Positions 15,957 to 23,116 of a stretch of 37,667 nucleotides of DNA are shown here, piece after piece. Location of the stretch: NCBI RefSeq assembly GCF_937941905.1, contig NZ_CALDGS010000107.1, positions 1 through 37,667 of the forward strand, read 5' to 3'. Source of the DNA: an uncultured Mycolicibacterium sp. (GTDB lineage: Bacteria; Actinomycetota; Actinomycetes; Mycobacteriales; Mycobacteriaceae). Both the position numbers and the translations under genes were made by a program. Every line of letters starts with the position of its first letter. The first letter of the stretch is position 1. The notes below the pieces were generated by a model. The model was given only the letters and a program-made list of their open reading frames with translations. It was not told where the DNA came from and did no database searches.

Positions 15957-17426
15957 TCAGCGCTCCTCGGTGCGGAAGGACAGCGGTGCCAGGGCGGCGT
16001 CATCCGGCGGCGCCGGCGGCGCGGGCTCGGTGTCGTGCTCCTGCGGCCCCTCGACGACGTGCCGGCGCATCAGCCAGAACCACACCACCGCCAGCGCCCC
16101 GTAGACCAGGGTGAACACCAGCAGCGAGAACAGCACCGTGCCGGCGGCGTGGTCGGAGACGGCCTGCTGCACCGTGATCCGCACCAGCTGGTCGCCGTCC
16201 GGGGCCGGCGCGACGACCCACGGCTGGCGGCCCATCTCGGTGAACACCCAGCCGGCCGAGTTGGCCAGGAACGGGGTGGGGATGGTCAGCACGCCGAAGG
16301 TGCCCAGCCACCGCTGGTCCGGGACCCGGCCGCCGCGGGTCAGCCACAGCGCCACCAGCGCGAACAGCACCGGAACCGCCAGCAGCCCGATCATCGCGCG
16401 GAACGACCAGTAGGTGACGAACAGGTTGGGCCGGTAGTCGCCGGGGCCGTACTGCTCGACGTAGCGCTGCTGCAGGTCGTTGACGCCCTCCAGGGTCACC
16501 CCGCTGAACGTGCCCTGGGCCAGGAACGGCAGCACGTAGGGCAGCTCGATGACGTGGGTGACGCTGTCGCAGTTGTTGTGGGTGCCCACGGTCAGCACCG
16601 AGAACATCGGGTCGGTCTCGGTGTCGCACAGCGACTCCGCCGAGGCCATCTTCATCGGCTGCTGGGTGAACATGATCTTGCCCTGGATGTCGCCGGTGGC
16701 GAACAGGCCGACCGCCGCCGCCAGCACCAGCCAGCAGGCCGCGATGACGGCGGGCCGGTACATGGTGCGGGCCTCGGCCTCGGCCTGTTCGGCACGGCGG
16801 CGGCGCACCATCAGCCAGGCCGAGATGCCGGCGACGAACGCCCCGGCGGTGAGCAGCGAACCGCACACCGCGTGCAGGAAGGCCCAGATCGCGGTGTTGT
16901 TCGTCAGCAGCGCGCCGAAGTCGGCGAGCTCGGCGCGGCCGGTCTCCGGGTTGAACCGGGCGCCGACCGGGTGCTGCATGAAGGAGTTGGCGGCGATGAT
17001 GAAGTAGGCCGACGCGTTCACCGCGAACGCGACGATCCAGATGCACGCCAGATGCACCCGGCGCGGCAACCGGTTCCACCCGAAGATCCACAGCCCGATG
17101 AAGGTGGACTCGAAGAAGAACGCGATGAGGCCCTCGAACGCCAGTGGGGCGCCGAAGATGTCACCGACGAACCGCGAGTACTCGCTCCAGTTCATGCCGA
17201 ACTGGAACTCCTGGACGATGCCGGTCGCCACGCCGAGGGCGAAGTTGATCAGGAACAGCTTCCCGAAGAACCGGGTGAGCCGGTACCAGACCGGGTTTCC
17301 GGTCACCGTCCACACCGTCTGCATCGTCGCGATGATCGGTGCCAGACCGATCGTCAGCGGGACGAAGAGGAAGTGGTAGACGGTGGTGATCCCGAACTGC
17401 CACCTGGCAACGTCCAAAGCGTCCAT
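15957..17426 (-). CDS. cydA: Cytochrome bd oxidase subunit I
   Basis: 489 residues from ATG at 17426 with GAGGTG just upstream. It oxidises menaquinol and reduces oxygen to water in the membrane, using haems b558, b595 and d. H18 (VYHF) and H185 (AFLHAV) fall at the positions of the E. coli haem ligands H19 and H186, and E98 and E106 (FEGLIAFFFES) match E99 and E107. GWNRLPRRVH and MQHPVG are family motifs. The periplasmic quinol-binding loop between about residues 235 and 325 is of the short type found in actinobacteria and includes a Cys pair (C268 region and the NNC motif). It is the first gene of cydA-B-D-C, with a candidate promoter and CRP-like site in the 64 bp before it. Confidence 0.97.
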   Translation of the reverse strand: MDALDVARWQFGITTVYHFLFVPLTIGLAPIIATMQTVWTVTGNPVWYRLTRFFGKLFLINFALGVATGIVQEFQFGMNWSEYSRFVGDIFGAPLAFEGLIAFFFESTFIGLWIFGWNRLPRRVHLACIWIVAFAVNASAYFIIAANSFMQHPVGARFNPETGRAELADFGALLTNNTAIWAFLHAVCGSLLTAGAFVAGISAWLMVRRRRAEQAEAEARTMYRPAVIAACWLVLAAAVGLFATGDIQGKIMFTQQPMKMASAESLCDTETDPMFSVLTVGTHNNCDSVTHVIELPYVLPFLAQGTFSGVTLEGVNDLQQRYVEQYGPGDYRPNLFVTYWSFRAMIGLLAVPVLFALVALWLTRGGRVPDQRWLGTFGVLTIPTPFLANSAGWVFTEMGRQPWVVAPAPDGDQLVRITVQQAVSDHAAGTVLFSLLVFTLVYGALAVVWFWLMRRHVVEGPQEHDTEPAPPAPPDDAALAPLSFRTEER

Positions 17427-17440
17427 CGGTCACCTCACTT

Positions 17441-17486
17441 CGTAGTCCGCCTCCGACTCTACGACGACGCGTAGTAGTGGGCTACG
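17441..17486. repeat. Alternating CGTAG/CTACG motifs in the cydA leader
   Basis: On the plus strand CGTAG occurs at 17441-17445, CTACG at 17459-17463, CGTAG at 17470-17474 and CTACG at 17482-17486. Neighbouring copies are inverted, so they can form operator half-sites or small RNA stems in the cydA 5' region. Confidence 0.5.
17456..17461 (-). promoter_or_regulatory. Candidate cydA -10 box
   Basis: On the minus strand TAGAGT fits TANNNT and lies 29 bases before the cydA ATG. Predicted transcription start is near 17450, which places the CRP-like site at about -42, the position of a class II activator. No good -35 box is seen, consistent with an activated promoter. Confidence 0.4.
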
Positions 17487-17499
17487 TGTGTTAGCTCAC
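17486..17499. promoter_or_regulatory. CRP-like operator upstream of cydA
   Basis: GTG, eight bases, CAC (GTGTGTTAGCTCAC), flanked by C and G so that CGTG...CACG is palindromic. This fits the GTG-N8-CAC core of mycobacterial CRP sites. CRP control of cydAB is known in M. smegmatis. The site overlaps the stop codon of the HdeD-like gene. Confidence 0.5.
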
Positions 17500-18120
17500 G
17501 CGGCTCTCACTGGTCGCCGCCGCGGGCGCTGGCGCAGCGTCGAGTGCATCCTTCAGATTCCTGACGGATTTGCGGAACGAGAACGCGGCGATGACCTCGA
17601 ACACGCCCAGCACGATCAGCCAGACACCGACCACCAGAGTCAGCACGGCAAGCGACTCGAACGGCCAGGCCAGCGTCACGACGCCGGCCAGCAGGGTGAC
17701 CACCCCGAAGAAGATCGCCCAGCCGCGCCCGGGCATGGTCCGGTCGCTGATCGCCGAGATCGTCGTCGCCACACCGCGGAACATGAAGCCGACGCCGATC
17801 CAGATGGCCAGCAGCAGCACGACCAGGTCGACGTTGCCCTCCCACAGCTGCCGGATCGACAGCACGGCCAGCACCAGTGACGCCGCACCGCTGATGAACA
17901 GCAGCACCCGCCCGCCGCCCAGGAAGTCCAGGGCGAAGGCGAACACCACCTGGGCGATCCCGGAGACGAGCAGGTAGGCGCCGAACAGCACGGCCGCCGC
18001 GACGATCGACTCGCCCGGCCAGACCAGGACGAGCACGCCCAGCAGTACCGCGAGCAGGCCGGAGACCAGCGTCGACGACCACAGGTATCGCAACAGACTT
18101 GGTGCAGTTTTGGTTTCCAT
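17491..18120 (-). CDS. HdeD/DUF308 family membrane protein
   Basis: 209 residues from ATG at 18120. It is made of six hydrophobic helices in pairs, with the family repeat GLLAVLLGVLVLVWPGESI near residues 20-40, a related LFISGAASLVLAVLSI, and a third unit FFGVVTLLAGVVTLAWPFES. HdeD-like proteins are membrane proteins of poorly known function, some tied to acid resistance. The C-terminus is a short hydrophilic tail with an AAPAPAAATSESR stretch. It lies 64 bp upstream of cydA on the same strand; M. tuberculosis has a membrane-protein gene (Rv1624c) at the same place. A CACACT box seven bases before the ATG could serve as a leaderless -10. Confidence 0.85.
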   Translation of the reverse strand: METKTAPSLLRYLWSSTLVSGLLAVLLGVLVLVWPGESIVAAAVLFGAYLLVSGIAQVVFAFALDFLGGGRVLLFISGAASLVLAVLSIRQLWEGNVDLVVLLLAIWIGVGFMFRGVATTISAISDRTMPGRGWAIFFGVVTLLAGVVTLAWPFESLAVLTLVVGVWLIVLGVFEVIAAFSFRKSVRNLKDALDAAPAPAAATSESRVS

Positions 18121-18163
18121 GTGGCGCAGTGTGGCACAACGGTCGACACATATGGCCGGATTT

Positions 18164-18205
18164 GCCGCCGCCGGCCGGGACCAGAGGCCCCCGGCCGGCG
18201 GCGGC
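18164..18205. repeat. Perfect 16-bp inverted repeat, divergent intergenic region
   Basis: GCCGCCGCCGGCCGGG (18164-18179) is exactly inverted at 18190-18205, with a 10-base loop. It sits between the divergent HdeD-like and amino-acid binding-protein genes, so it is not at the end of any visible gene. No T tract follows on either strand. Confidence 0.85.
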
Positions 18206-18262
18206 CGCGGTCCCGATCGCAGCCGGCCCCGGCGTTCTCCTGCGCAGCCGGTGCGACCCCAC

Positions 18263-18268
18263 TAATGT
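18263..18268 (+). promoter_or_regulatory. Candidate -10 box for the amino-acid ABC operon
   Basis: TAATGT fits TANNNT, 87 bp before the GTG start of the binding protein. No convincing -35 is seen. The leader would include the duplicated 16-mer at 18314-18345. Confidence 0.35.
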
Positions 18269-18313
18269 TCGGGTACCGACAGTGCGGCCCGGCCGCGCGT
18301 CGAGCGAGTCCGG

Positions 18314-18345
18314 CCCGATGCAGAAAGTTCCCGATGCAGAAAGTT
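18314..18345. repeat. Exact tandem duplication of a 16-bp unit
   Basis: CCCGATGCAGAAAGTT occurs twice without a gap (18314-18329 and 18330-18345), ending nine bases before the GTG start of the binding protein. The second copy supplies part of the ribosome-binding region. Confidence 0.9.
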
Positions 18346-18354
18346 GAGGCGACC

Positions 18355-19287
18355 GTGTCAGGTGGACGCAGACTCCGTCGTATGAACAGGTGGGGCGCCG
18401 GCGGGTGGCGGATGGCGGTGGTGCTCGCCGCCTCCGGTGCCCTCGCGCTCGCCGGCTGCGCGAGCAATCCCGAGCCGGACGAGCCCGCGCCCGGGACGAC
18501 CACCGCCTCGGCGCAGAAGGTCGACGAGATCGCAAACACCGTGCCGGAGGCCATCAAGTCGTCGGGCAAGCTCGTCGTCGGCGTGAACATCCCGTACGCG
18601 CCCAACGAGTTCAAGGACGAGAGCGGCCGCATCGTCGGTTTCGACGTCGACCTGATGAACGCCGTCGCCGCCACCCTCGGCCTGGAGGCCGAGTACCGCG
18701 AGGCCGACTTCGCCAAGATCATCCCGGCCGTGCAGGGCGGCACCTTCAACGTCGGCATGTCGTCGTTCACCGACACCCGGGAACGGGAACAGAGCGTCGA
18801 CTTCGTCACCTACTTCTCGGCCGGCACGCTGTGGGCCCAGCGGCCCGGCGCCGGTATCGACCCCGACAACGCCTGCGGCAAGCGGGTCGCGGTGCAGGCC
18901 ACCACGGTGCAGGAGACCGACGAACTGCCGGCGCGCAGCAAGAAGTGCACCGACGAGGGCAAGCCGGCGATCCAGATCATGCCGTTCGACAGCCAGGACG
19001 CCGCCACCAACGCGGTGGTGCTCGGCCAGGCCGACGCGATGTCGGCGGACTCCCCGGTGACGCTGTACGCGATCAAGCAGAGCAACGGCAAGCTGGAGAA
19101 GGCCGGCGAGGTGTTCGACTCCGCGCCGTACGGCTGGCCGGTGGCCAAGGGCTCGCCGCTGGCGCAGTCGCTGCTGCTGGCGCTGGAACACCTGATCGAG
19201 AACGGCACCTACCAGGAGATCGCCGCCAAGTGGGGTCTGGAGGACGGGACGATCGACAAGCCGGTCATCAACGGCGCCATCAGCTGA
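18355..19287 (+). CDS. Amino-acid ABC transporter substrate-binding lipoprotein (family 3)
   Basis: 310 residues from GTG at 18355, chosen because GAGG lies six bases upstream; ATG at 18382 is an alternative that would still leave a complete signal peptide. The N-terminus is a lipoprotein signal (RRLRRMNRWGAGGWRM, hydrophobic core, lipobox LAGC with C35 lipidated). The mature part is a type-II periplasmic binding protein of the polar amino-acid family: KLVVGVNIPYAPNEF, GFDVDLMNAVAATLGLE, and VGMSSFTDTREREQSVDFV, the classic SBP family 3 signature. It would bind a polar or charged amino acid (Glu, Gln, Arg, His type) outside the membrane. It heads a three-gene operon with permease and ATPase. 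Confidence 0.93.
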   Translation: MSGGRRLRRMNRWGAGGWRMAVVLAASGALALAGCASNPEPDEPAPGTTTASAQKVDEIANTVPEAIKSSGKLVVGVNIPYAPNEFKDESGRIVGFDVDLMNAVAATLGLEAEYREADFAKIIPAVQGGTFNVGMSSFTDTREREQSVDFVTYFSAGTLWAQRPGAGIDPDNACGKRVAVQATTVQETDELPARSKKCTDEGKPAIQIMPFDSQDAATNAVVLGQADAMSADSPVTLYAIKQSNGKLEKAGEVFDSAPYGWPVAKGSPLAQSLLLALEHLIENGTYQEIAAKWGLEDGTIDKPVINGAIS

Positions 19288-19291
19288 GCAA

Positions 19292-20224
19292 GTGGGCAAT
19301 CCGGAGCACAGCACCACGGAGGCTCACCCGGCCGCCATCGACGCCGTACCGCTGCGGCATCCCTGGCGCTGGGTGACGGCGGCCGTCCTGGCCGTGCTGG
19401 TCGGGCTGTTCCTCTACGGCGCGGCCACCAACGAGGCGTTCCGCTGGTCGACCTACGGCGAGTACCTGTTCAACGAGCGGGTGATCCGCGTCGGCGTGGT
19501 CAACACGCTGCAGCTGACCGTCTACTCGATGCTGATCGCGATCGTGCTCGGGGTGATCCTGGCCGTCATGCGGCTGTCGCCCAACCCGGTGTTCCGGGCG
19601 GTGGCGTGGGTCTACCTGTGGATCTTCCGCGGCACCCCGGTGTACGTGCAGCTGGTGTTCTGGGGCCTGGTCCCGACCATCTACCAGCGGATCCAGATCG
19701 GGGTGCCGTTCGGCCCGACGTTCTTCCACATCGAGCTGCAGGACGTGTCCCTGCCGTTCCTGCTGGCGATCATCGGGCTGGCGCTCAACGAGGCGGCCTA
19801 CATGGCCGAGATCATCCGGGCCGGCATCGCCTCGGTGCCGGAGGGGCAGATGGAGGCCTCCACCGCGCTGGGCATGTCCTGGTCGATGGCGATGCGGCGC
19901 ACCGTGCTGCCGCAGGCCATGCGGGTGATCATCCCGCCGACCGGCAACGAGGTGATCAGCATGCTCAAGACCACCTCGCTGGTCACCGGGGTGCCGTTCG
20001 CGCTGGACCTCTACGGCATCACCTCGCGCGAGATCGCCGCGCGCATCTTCGAGCCGGTCCCGCTGCTGATGGTTGCGGCCACCTGGTACCTGGCCATCAC
20101 CAGCGTGCTCATGGTGGGGCAGTACCACCTGGAGCGGTACTACTCGCGCGGGGCGTCGCGCAAGCTCACCGCCAAGCAGCTCGAGGCGCTGGCCCGGGCC
20201 CAGCGGGGGGAGGTGCACCCGTGA
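19292..20224 (+). CDS. Polar amino-acid ABC transporter permease
   Basis: 310 residues from GTG at 19292, four bases after the binding-protein stop. About five helices are visible, beginning VTAAVLAVLVGLFLYGAA and including LQLTVYSMLIAIVLGVILAV. The family signature FRGTPVYVQLVFW and the ATPase-contact EAA loop (ASTALGMSWSMAMRRTVLPQ, followed by IIPPTGNE) are intact. It is the HisM/GlnP type of permease, working as a homodimer with the ATPase encoded next. A hydrophilic C-terminal tail (YYSRGASRKLTAKQLEALAR) follows the last helix. The stop overlaps the next start (GTGA). Confidence 0.94.
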   Translation: MGNPEHSTTEAHPAAIDAVPLRHPWRWVTAAVLAVLVGLFLYGAATNEAFRWSTYGEYLFNERVIRVGVVNTLQLTVYSMLIAIVLGVILAVMRLSPNPVFRAVAWVYLWIFRGTPVYVQLVFWGLVPTIYQRIQIGVPFGPTFFHIELQDVSLPFLLAIIGLALNEAAYMAEIIRAGIASVPEGQMEASTALGMSWSMAMRRTVLPQAMRVIIPPTGNEVISMLKTTSLVTGVPFALDLYGITSREIAARIFEPVPLLMVAATWYLAITSVLMVGQYHLERYYSRGASRKLTAKQLEALARAQRGEVHP

Positions 20225-20988
20225 CCGACACCCCGATGGTGCGGGCCGAGCGGGTGTGCAAGAGCTTCGGCGCGCTCGAGGTGCTCAAGGGGGTGACCCT
20301 GGAGGTCGGCCGCGGCGAGGTGCTGTGCATCGTCGGGCCGAGCGGTTCGGGCAAGTCGACCTTCCTGCGCTGCATCAACCACCTCGAGCGGATCACCGCC
20401 GGCCGGCTGTGGGTGGACGGCGAGCTCGTCGGCTACCGGCAGCGCAACGGCCGGCTGCACGAGCTGCGCCCCCGCGAGGCGGCCCGGCAGCGCCGCGACG
20501 TGGGCATGGTGTTCCAGCACTTCAACCTGTTCCCGCACCGCACCGCGCTGGAGAACATCATCGAGGCCCCCATCCACGTCAAGAAGGTGAGGAAGAAGGA
20601 GGCCGTCGACCGCGCCCGGGACCTGCTGGACAAGGTGGGGCTGCTGGACAAGGCCGACGCCTACCCGGCGCAGCTGTCCGGCGGGCAGCAGCAGCGGGTC
20701 GCCATCGCCCGGGCGCTGGCGATGGACCCCAAGCTGATGCTGTTCGACGAGCCCACCTCGGCGCTGGACCCGGAGCTGGTCGGCGAGGTGCTCGGCGTGA
20801 TGAAGCGGCTGGCCGCCACCGGCATGACCATGCTGGTGGTCACCCACGAGATGGGCTTCGCCCGCGAGGTGGCCGACAAGCTGGTGTTCATGGACGGCGG
20901 GGTGATCGTGGAGAGCGGCGAGCCCCGGGAGATGATGCGCAACCCGCAGCACGAGCGGACCAAGGCCTTCCTCTCCAAGGTGATGTGA
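20221..20988 (+). CDS. Polar amino-acid ABC transporter ATPase
   Basis: 255 residues from GTG at 20221, overlapping the permease stop by four bases. Walker A GPSGSGKST spans residues 39-47, the Q-loop is FQHFNLFPH, the signature is LSGGQQQRVAIARAL, Walker B is KLMLFDEPTSALDPE and the switch His is in VVTHEMGFA. This is the GlnQ/HisP class. All catalytic elements are intact, so with the two preceding genes the importer looks functional. A lysine-rich insert (HVKKVRKKEAVDRA) is normal for the class. The nearest plus-strand gene downstream starts 70 bp later and is unrelated. Confidence 0.96.
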   Translation: MTDTPMVRAERVCKSFGALEVLKGVTLEVGRGEVLCIVGPSGSGKSTFLRCINHLERITAGRLWVDGELVGYRQRNGRLHELRPREAARQRRDVGMVFQHFNLFPHRTALENIIEAPIHVKKVRKKEAVDRARDLLDKVGLLDKADAYPAQLSGGQQQRVAIARALAMDPKLMLFDEPTSALDPELVGEVLGVMKRLAATGMTMLVVTHEMGFAREVADKLVFMDGGVIVESGEPREMMRNPQHERTKAFLSKVM

Positions 20989-21020
20989 CCCGCGCCTCCC
21001 GCTCTGCCGCGGGGACGGTT

Positions 21021-21037
21021 TCTGGAATGAATCCAGA
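21021..21037. promoter_or_regulatory. Palindrome upstream of dps2
   Basis: TCTGGA (21021-21026), ATGAA, TCCAGA (21032-21037): a perfect 6-bp inverted repeat 21 bp before the dps2 ATG. GGTTT at 21017-21021 resembles a SigF -35 box but no good -10 follows, so an operator is as likely. Confidence 0.4.
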
Positions 21038-21058
21038 GTGGTCGGCGTTGTCCCTGGC

Positions 21059-21565
21059 ATGAGCACGACTGCGCTGAACACCACGAACCGACGGACCGAC
21101 GCCGATGTGACCGCCTTCCGGGCCTCGCCGCGGCTGGCCGCGAGCCTGCAGCGGGTCCTGGTCGACCTGATCGAACTGCACCTGCAGGGCAAGCAGGCGC
21201 ACTGGAACGTCGTCGGCACCAACTTCCGCGACCTGCACCTGCAGCTCGACGAGCTGGTGGACTTCGCCCGCGAGGCCAGCGACACCGTCGCCGAGCGGTT
21301 GCGCGCGCTGGACGCGGTGCCGGACGGCCGCACCGACACCGTCGCCGCGACGACGACGCTGCCGCAGTTCCCGGCCCACGAGGTGGGCACGGCCGAGACC
21401 GTCGACCTGATCACCGCGCGCATCGCCGCCGCGGTGGACACCATCCGCACCGTCCACGACGCCGTCGACGCCGAGGATCCGACCAGCGCCGACATCCTGC
21501 ACGAGCTCATCGAGGGCCTGGAGAAGCTGGCCTGGCTGATCCGCTCGGAGAACCGCAAGGTCTGA
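21059..21565 (+). CDS. dps: Dps family DNA-binding ferritin, Dps2 type
   Basis: 168 residues from ATG at 21059. The protein matches my recollection of M. smegmatis Dps2: VLVDLIELHLQGKQAHWNVVG, DLHLQLDELVDFARE and DTVAATTTLPQFPAHE. The ferroxidase residues of E. coli Dps (H51, H63, D67, D78, E82) fall at H48, H60, D64, D75 and E79 with a constant shift of three. Dps dodecamers oxidise and store iron and protect DNA from peroxide. The N-terminal 20 residues contain a few Arg that could bind DNA. GTG at 21038 is a longer in-frame alternative; ATG agrees better with relatives. No clear ribosome binding site is seen. Confidence 0.95.
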   Translation: MSTTALNTTNRRTDADVTAFRASPRLAASLQRVLVDLIELHLQGKQAHWNVVGTNFRDLHLQLDELVDFAREASDTVAERLRALDAVPDGRTDTVAATTTLPQFPAHEVGTAETVDLITARIAAAVDTIRTVHDAVDAEDPTSADILHELIEGLEKLAWLIRSENRKV

Positions 21566-21594
21566 CCGGCCGCCGGCGCGGGTACCCACCCGCC

Positions 21595-22044
21595 ATGACC
21601 GTGATCCGTGACACCACCGCCGACCGCGGCCGCGTCTGGGCGGTGCTGGCCGACGGCTGGACCTACTCGCAGTGGGTGGTCGGCAACAGCCGGATGCGGG
21701 CCGTCGACGCCGACTGGCCCGCACCCGGCGCCACCATCCGCCACTCCATCGGGCTGTGGCCGCTGGTGATCGACGACGAGACCGTCGTGGAGCGGTGCGA
21801 GCCCGAGCGGGAACTGGTGCTGCACGCCAGGGGCGGCCCGCTGGGCGGGGCGCGCATCGAACTGCGGCTGCACGACCGGCCCGGCGGCGGCTGCCGCATC
21901 GAGATGGACGAGTACCCGGTCAGCGGGCCGGGCCGGCTCGTTCCGCGGACGCTGGGGCGGCTGGCGGTGCTGCCGCGCAACCGCGAGACCACCTGGCGGC
22001 TGGCCGCACTCGCCGAACGGCTCACGCCGCCGGAACTCGGGTGA
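21595..22044 (+). CDS. SRPBCC family protein
   Basis: 149 residues from ATG at 21595. It starts like polyketide cyclase/dehydrase-type SRPBCC proteins (DTTADRGRVWAVLADGWTYSQWVVGNSRMRAVD), with the GATIRHSIGLWPLVIDDETVV strands, a basic turn CEPERELVLHARG and a helix at the C-terminal end. SRPBCC folds make a deep cavity for lipids or other hydrophobic ligands; the ligand cannot be read from sequence. It lies 29 bp after dps2 and may be co-transcribed with it. There is no signal peptide, so it is expected in the cytoplasm. Confidence 0.8.
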   Translation: MTVIRDTTADRGRVWAVLADGWTYSQWVVGNSRMRAVDADWPAPGATIRHSIGLWPLVIDDETVVERCEPERELVLHARGGPLGGARIELRLHDRPGGGCRIEMDEYPVSGPGRLVPRTLGRLAVLPRNRETTWRLAALAERLTPPELG

Positions 22045-22060
22045 TTCCGGTCGGTTTCGG

Positions 22061-22145
22061 TGCCCGAAGTGAGACTCGAACTCACACGCCCCAGAAGGGC
22101 ACCGGCTTTTGAGGCCGGCGCGTCTACCGATTCCGCCATTCGGGC
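22061..22145 (-). tRNA. tRNA-Leu (anticodon CAA)
   Basis: Minus strand, 85 bases. The acceptor stem is GCCCGAA paired with TTCGGGC, the anticodon stem CCGGC/GCCGG encloses the loop CTCAAAA (anticodon CAA, reading UUG), a long variable arm typical of class II tRNA follows, and the T arm is GTGAG-TTCGAGT-CTCAC. The discriminator base is A. The next bases are CCG, so CCA is added after transcription. Confidence 0.95.
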
Positions 22146-22178
22146 TGTCGGCCGGTGCTCGGCCCGCAGACACGCTAG

Positions 22179-22184
22179 AGGGTA
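22179..22184 (-). promoter_or_regulatory. Candidate -10 box for tRNA-Leu
   Basis: TACCCT on the minus strand, 33 bases before the mature 5' end; TAGCGT at 22177-22172 is an alternative. The remaining sequence up to the pdtaR start (22185-22394) has no gene that I can support, only a small GC hairpin at 22229-22245. Confidence 0.3.
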
Positions 22185-22394
22185 GCAGGCCCGGTCCGCC
22201 GCCACGCCGGGGCGCGACAACCGATTTCGTCCCCGTCGGGGGGACCCTACGGGCGAACCCGGCCACCCCCCTCGGCGAGCCCCGACGGCCGCGGTGGCAA
22301 ACCCGCACCGAGGGCCGGGGCGGGCGCTCGGTTTCGGCGGCCGGCACCGGATACCGTTCGCCGATCGCGGCCCCGCCCGCCAGAATGGGAAGTC

Positions 22395-23003
22395 ATGACG
22401 GGGTCAACGACCGACGCTGCCCAGCCGCGCCGGGTGCTCATCGCCGAAGACGAGGCGCTGATCCGGATGGATCTGGCCGAGATGCTCCGTGAGGAGGGCT
22501 ACGACGTCGTCGGCGAGGCCGGCGACGGCCAGGAGGCCGTGGAGCTCGCCGAGCGGCTGCGGCCCGACCTGGTGATCATGGACGTGAAGATGCCGCGCCG
22601 CGACGGCATCGACGCCGCCGCCGAGATCGCCCGCAAGCGCATCGCGCCGGTCGTCGTGCTGACCGCGTTCAGCCAGCGCGAACTCGTCGAGCAGGCCCGC
22701 GACGCCGGTGCGATGGCCTACCTGGTCAAGCCGTTCAGCAGCAGCGACCTCATTCCCGCGATCGAGGTGGCGGTGAGCCGCTTCCAGGAGATCACCGCGC
22801 TGGAGAACGAGGTCGCCGAGCTCGCCGACCGGCTGGAGACCCGCAAGCTCGTCGAGCGCGCCAAGGGCCTGCTGCAGACCAAGCACAACATGAGCGAGCC
22901 GGAGGCGTTCCGCTGGATCCAGCGCGCCGCGATGGACCGCCGCACCACGATGAAGCGGGTCGCCGAGGTGGTCATCGAGACGCTCGGCACGCCGACCGCC
23001 TGA
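22395..23003 (+). CDS. pdtaR: Two-component response regulator with ANTAR RNA-binding domain
   Basis: 202 residues from ATG at 22395 (GGGAAG just upstream). It is the counterpart of M. tuberculosis Rv1626 (PdtaR), which is phosphorylated by the sensor PdtaS and binds RNA through its ANTAR domain. The receiver domain covers about 13-128 with acidic residues E18 and D19, phosphoacceptor D63 (IMDVKMPRRDG), VVLTAF and the LVKPF lysine. A coiled linker (RFQEITALENEVAELADRLE) leads into the ANTAR helices (RKLVERAKGLLQ, MSEPEAFRWIQRAAMDRRTT). No sensor kinase is adjacent, as in M. tuberculosis. It is followed after 113 bp by a branched-chain amino-acid transporter operon. Confidence 0.97.
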   Translation: MTGSTTDAAQPRRVLIAEDEALIRMDLAEMLREEGYDVVGEAGDGQEAVELAERLRPDLVIMDVKMPRRDGIDAAAEIARKRIAPVVVLTAFSQRELVEQARDAGAMAYLVKPFSSSDLIPAIEVAVSRFQEITALENEVAELADRLETRKLVERAKGLLQTKHNMSEPEAFRWIQRAAMDRRTTMKRVAEVVIETLGTPTA

Positions 23004-23035
23004 CGCAACAACGCGCATCCGGCCCGAGTGTTGGT

Positions 23036-23041
23036 TATGTT
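23036..23041 (+). promoter_or_regulatory. Candidate -10 box for livJ
   Basis: TATGTT fits TANNNT, 76 bp before the livJ GTG. Just downstream CCCCGA (23045-23050), CAACA, TCGGGG (23056-23061) can fold into a 6-bp hairpin in the leader. No clear -35. Confidence 0.35.
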
Positions 23042-23116
23042 CTACCCCGACAACATCGGGGGTGGAGTTGTGATCTGCCCGACGATGCGGTGACGACATC
23101 GACTCGGAGGTGGAGT

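Noticed and set aside
11872..16104. Long plus-strand open frames opposite the cyd genes
   Set aside because: They are the usual open antisense frames of GC-rich DNA: Arg/Pro/Ala/His-rich translations with no motifs, while the minus strand encodes clear CydABDC.
22061..22145. tRNA-Leu as an integration site for a mobile element
   Set aside because: No integrase, no repeated tRNA 3' end and no phage-like genes are visible nearby.
22229..22245. GTCCCC-N5-GGGGAC hairpin upstream of pdtaR as a terminator or riboswitch
   Set aside because: Only six pairs, no T tract, and not at the end of a plus-strand gene that reaches it; such stems are frequent at this GC content.
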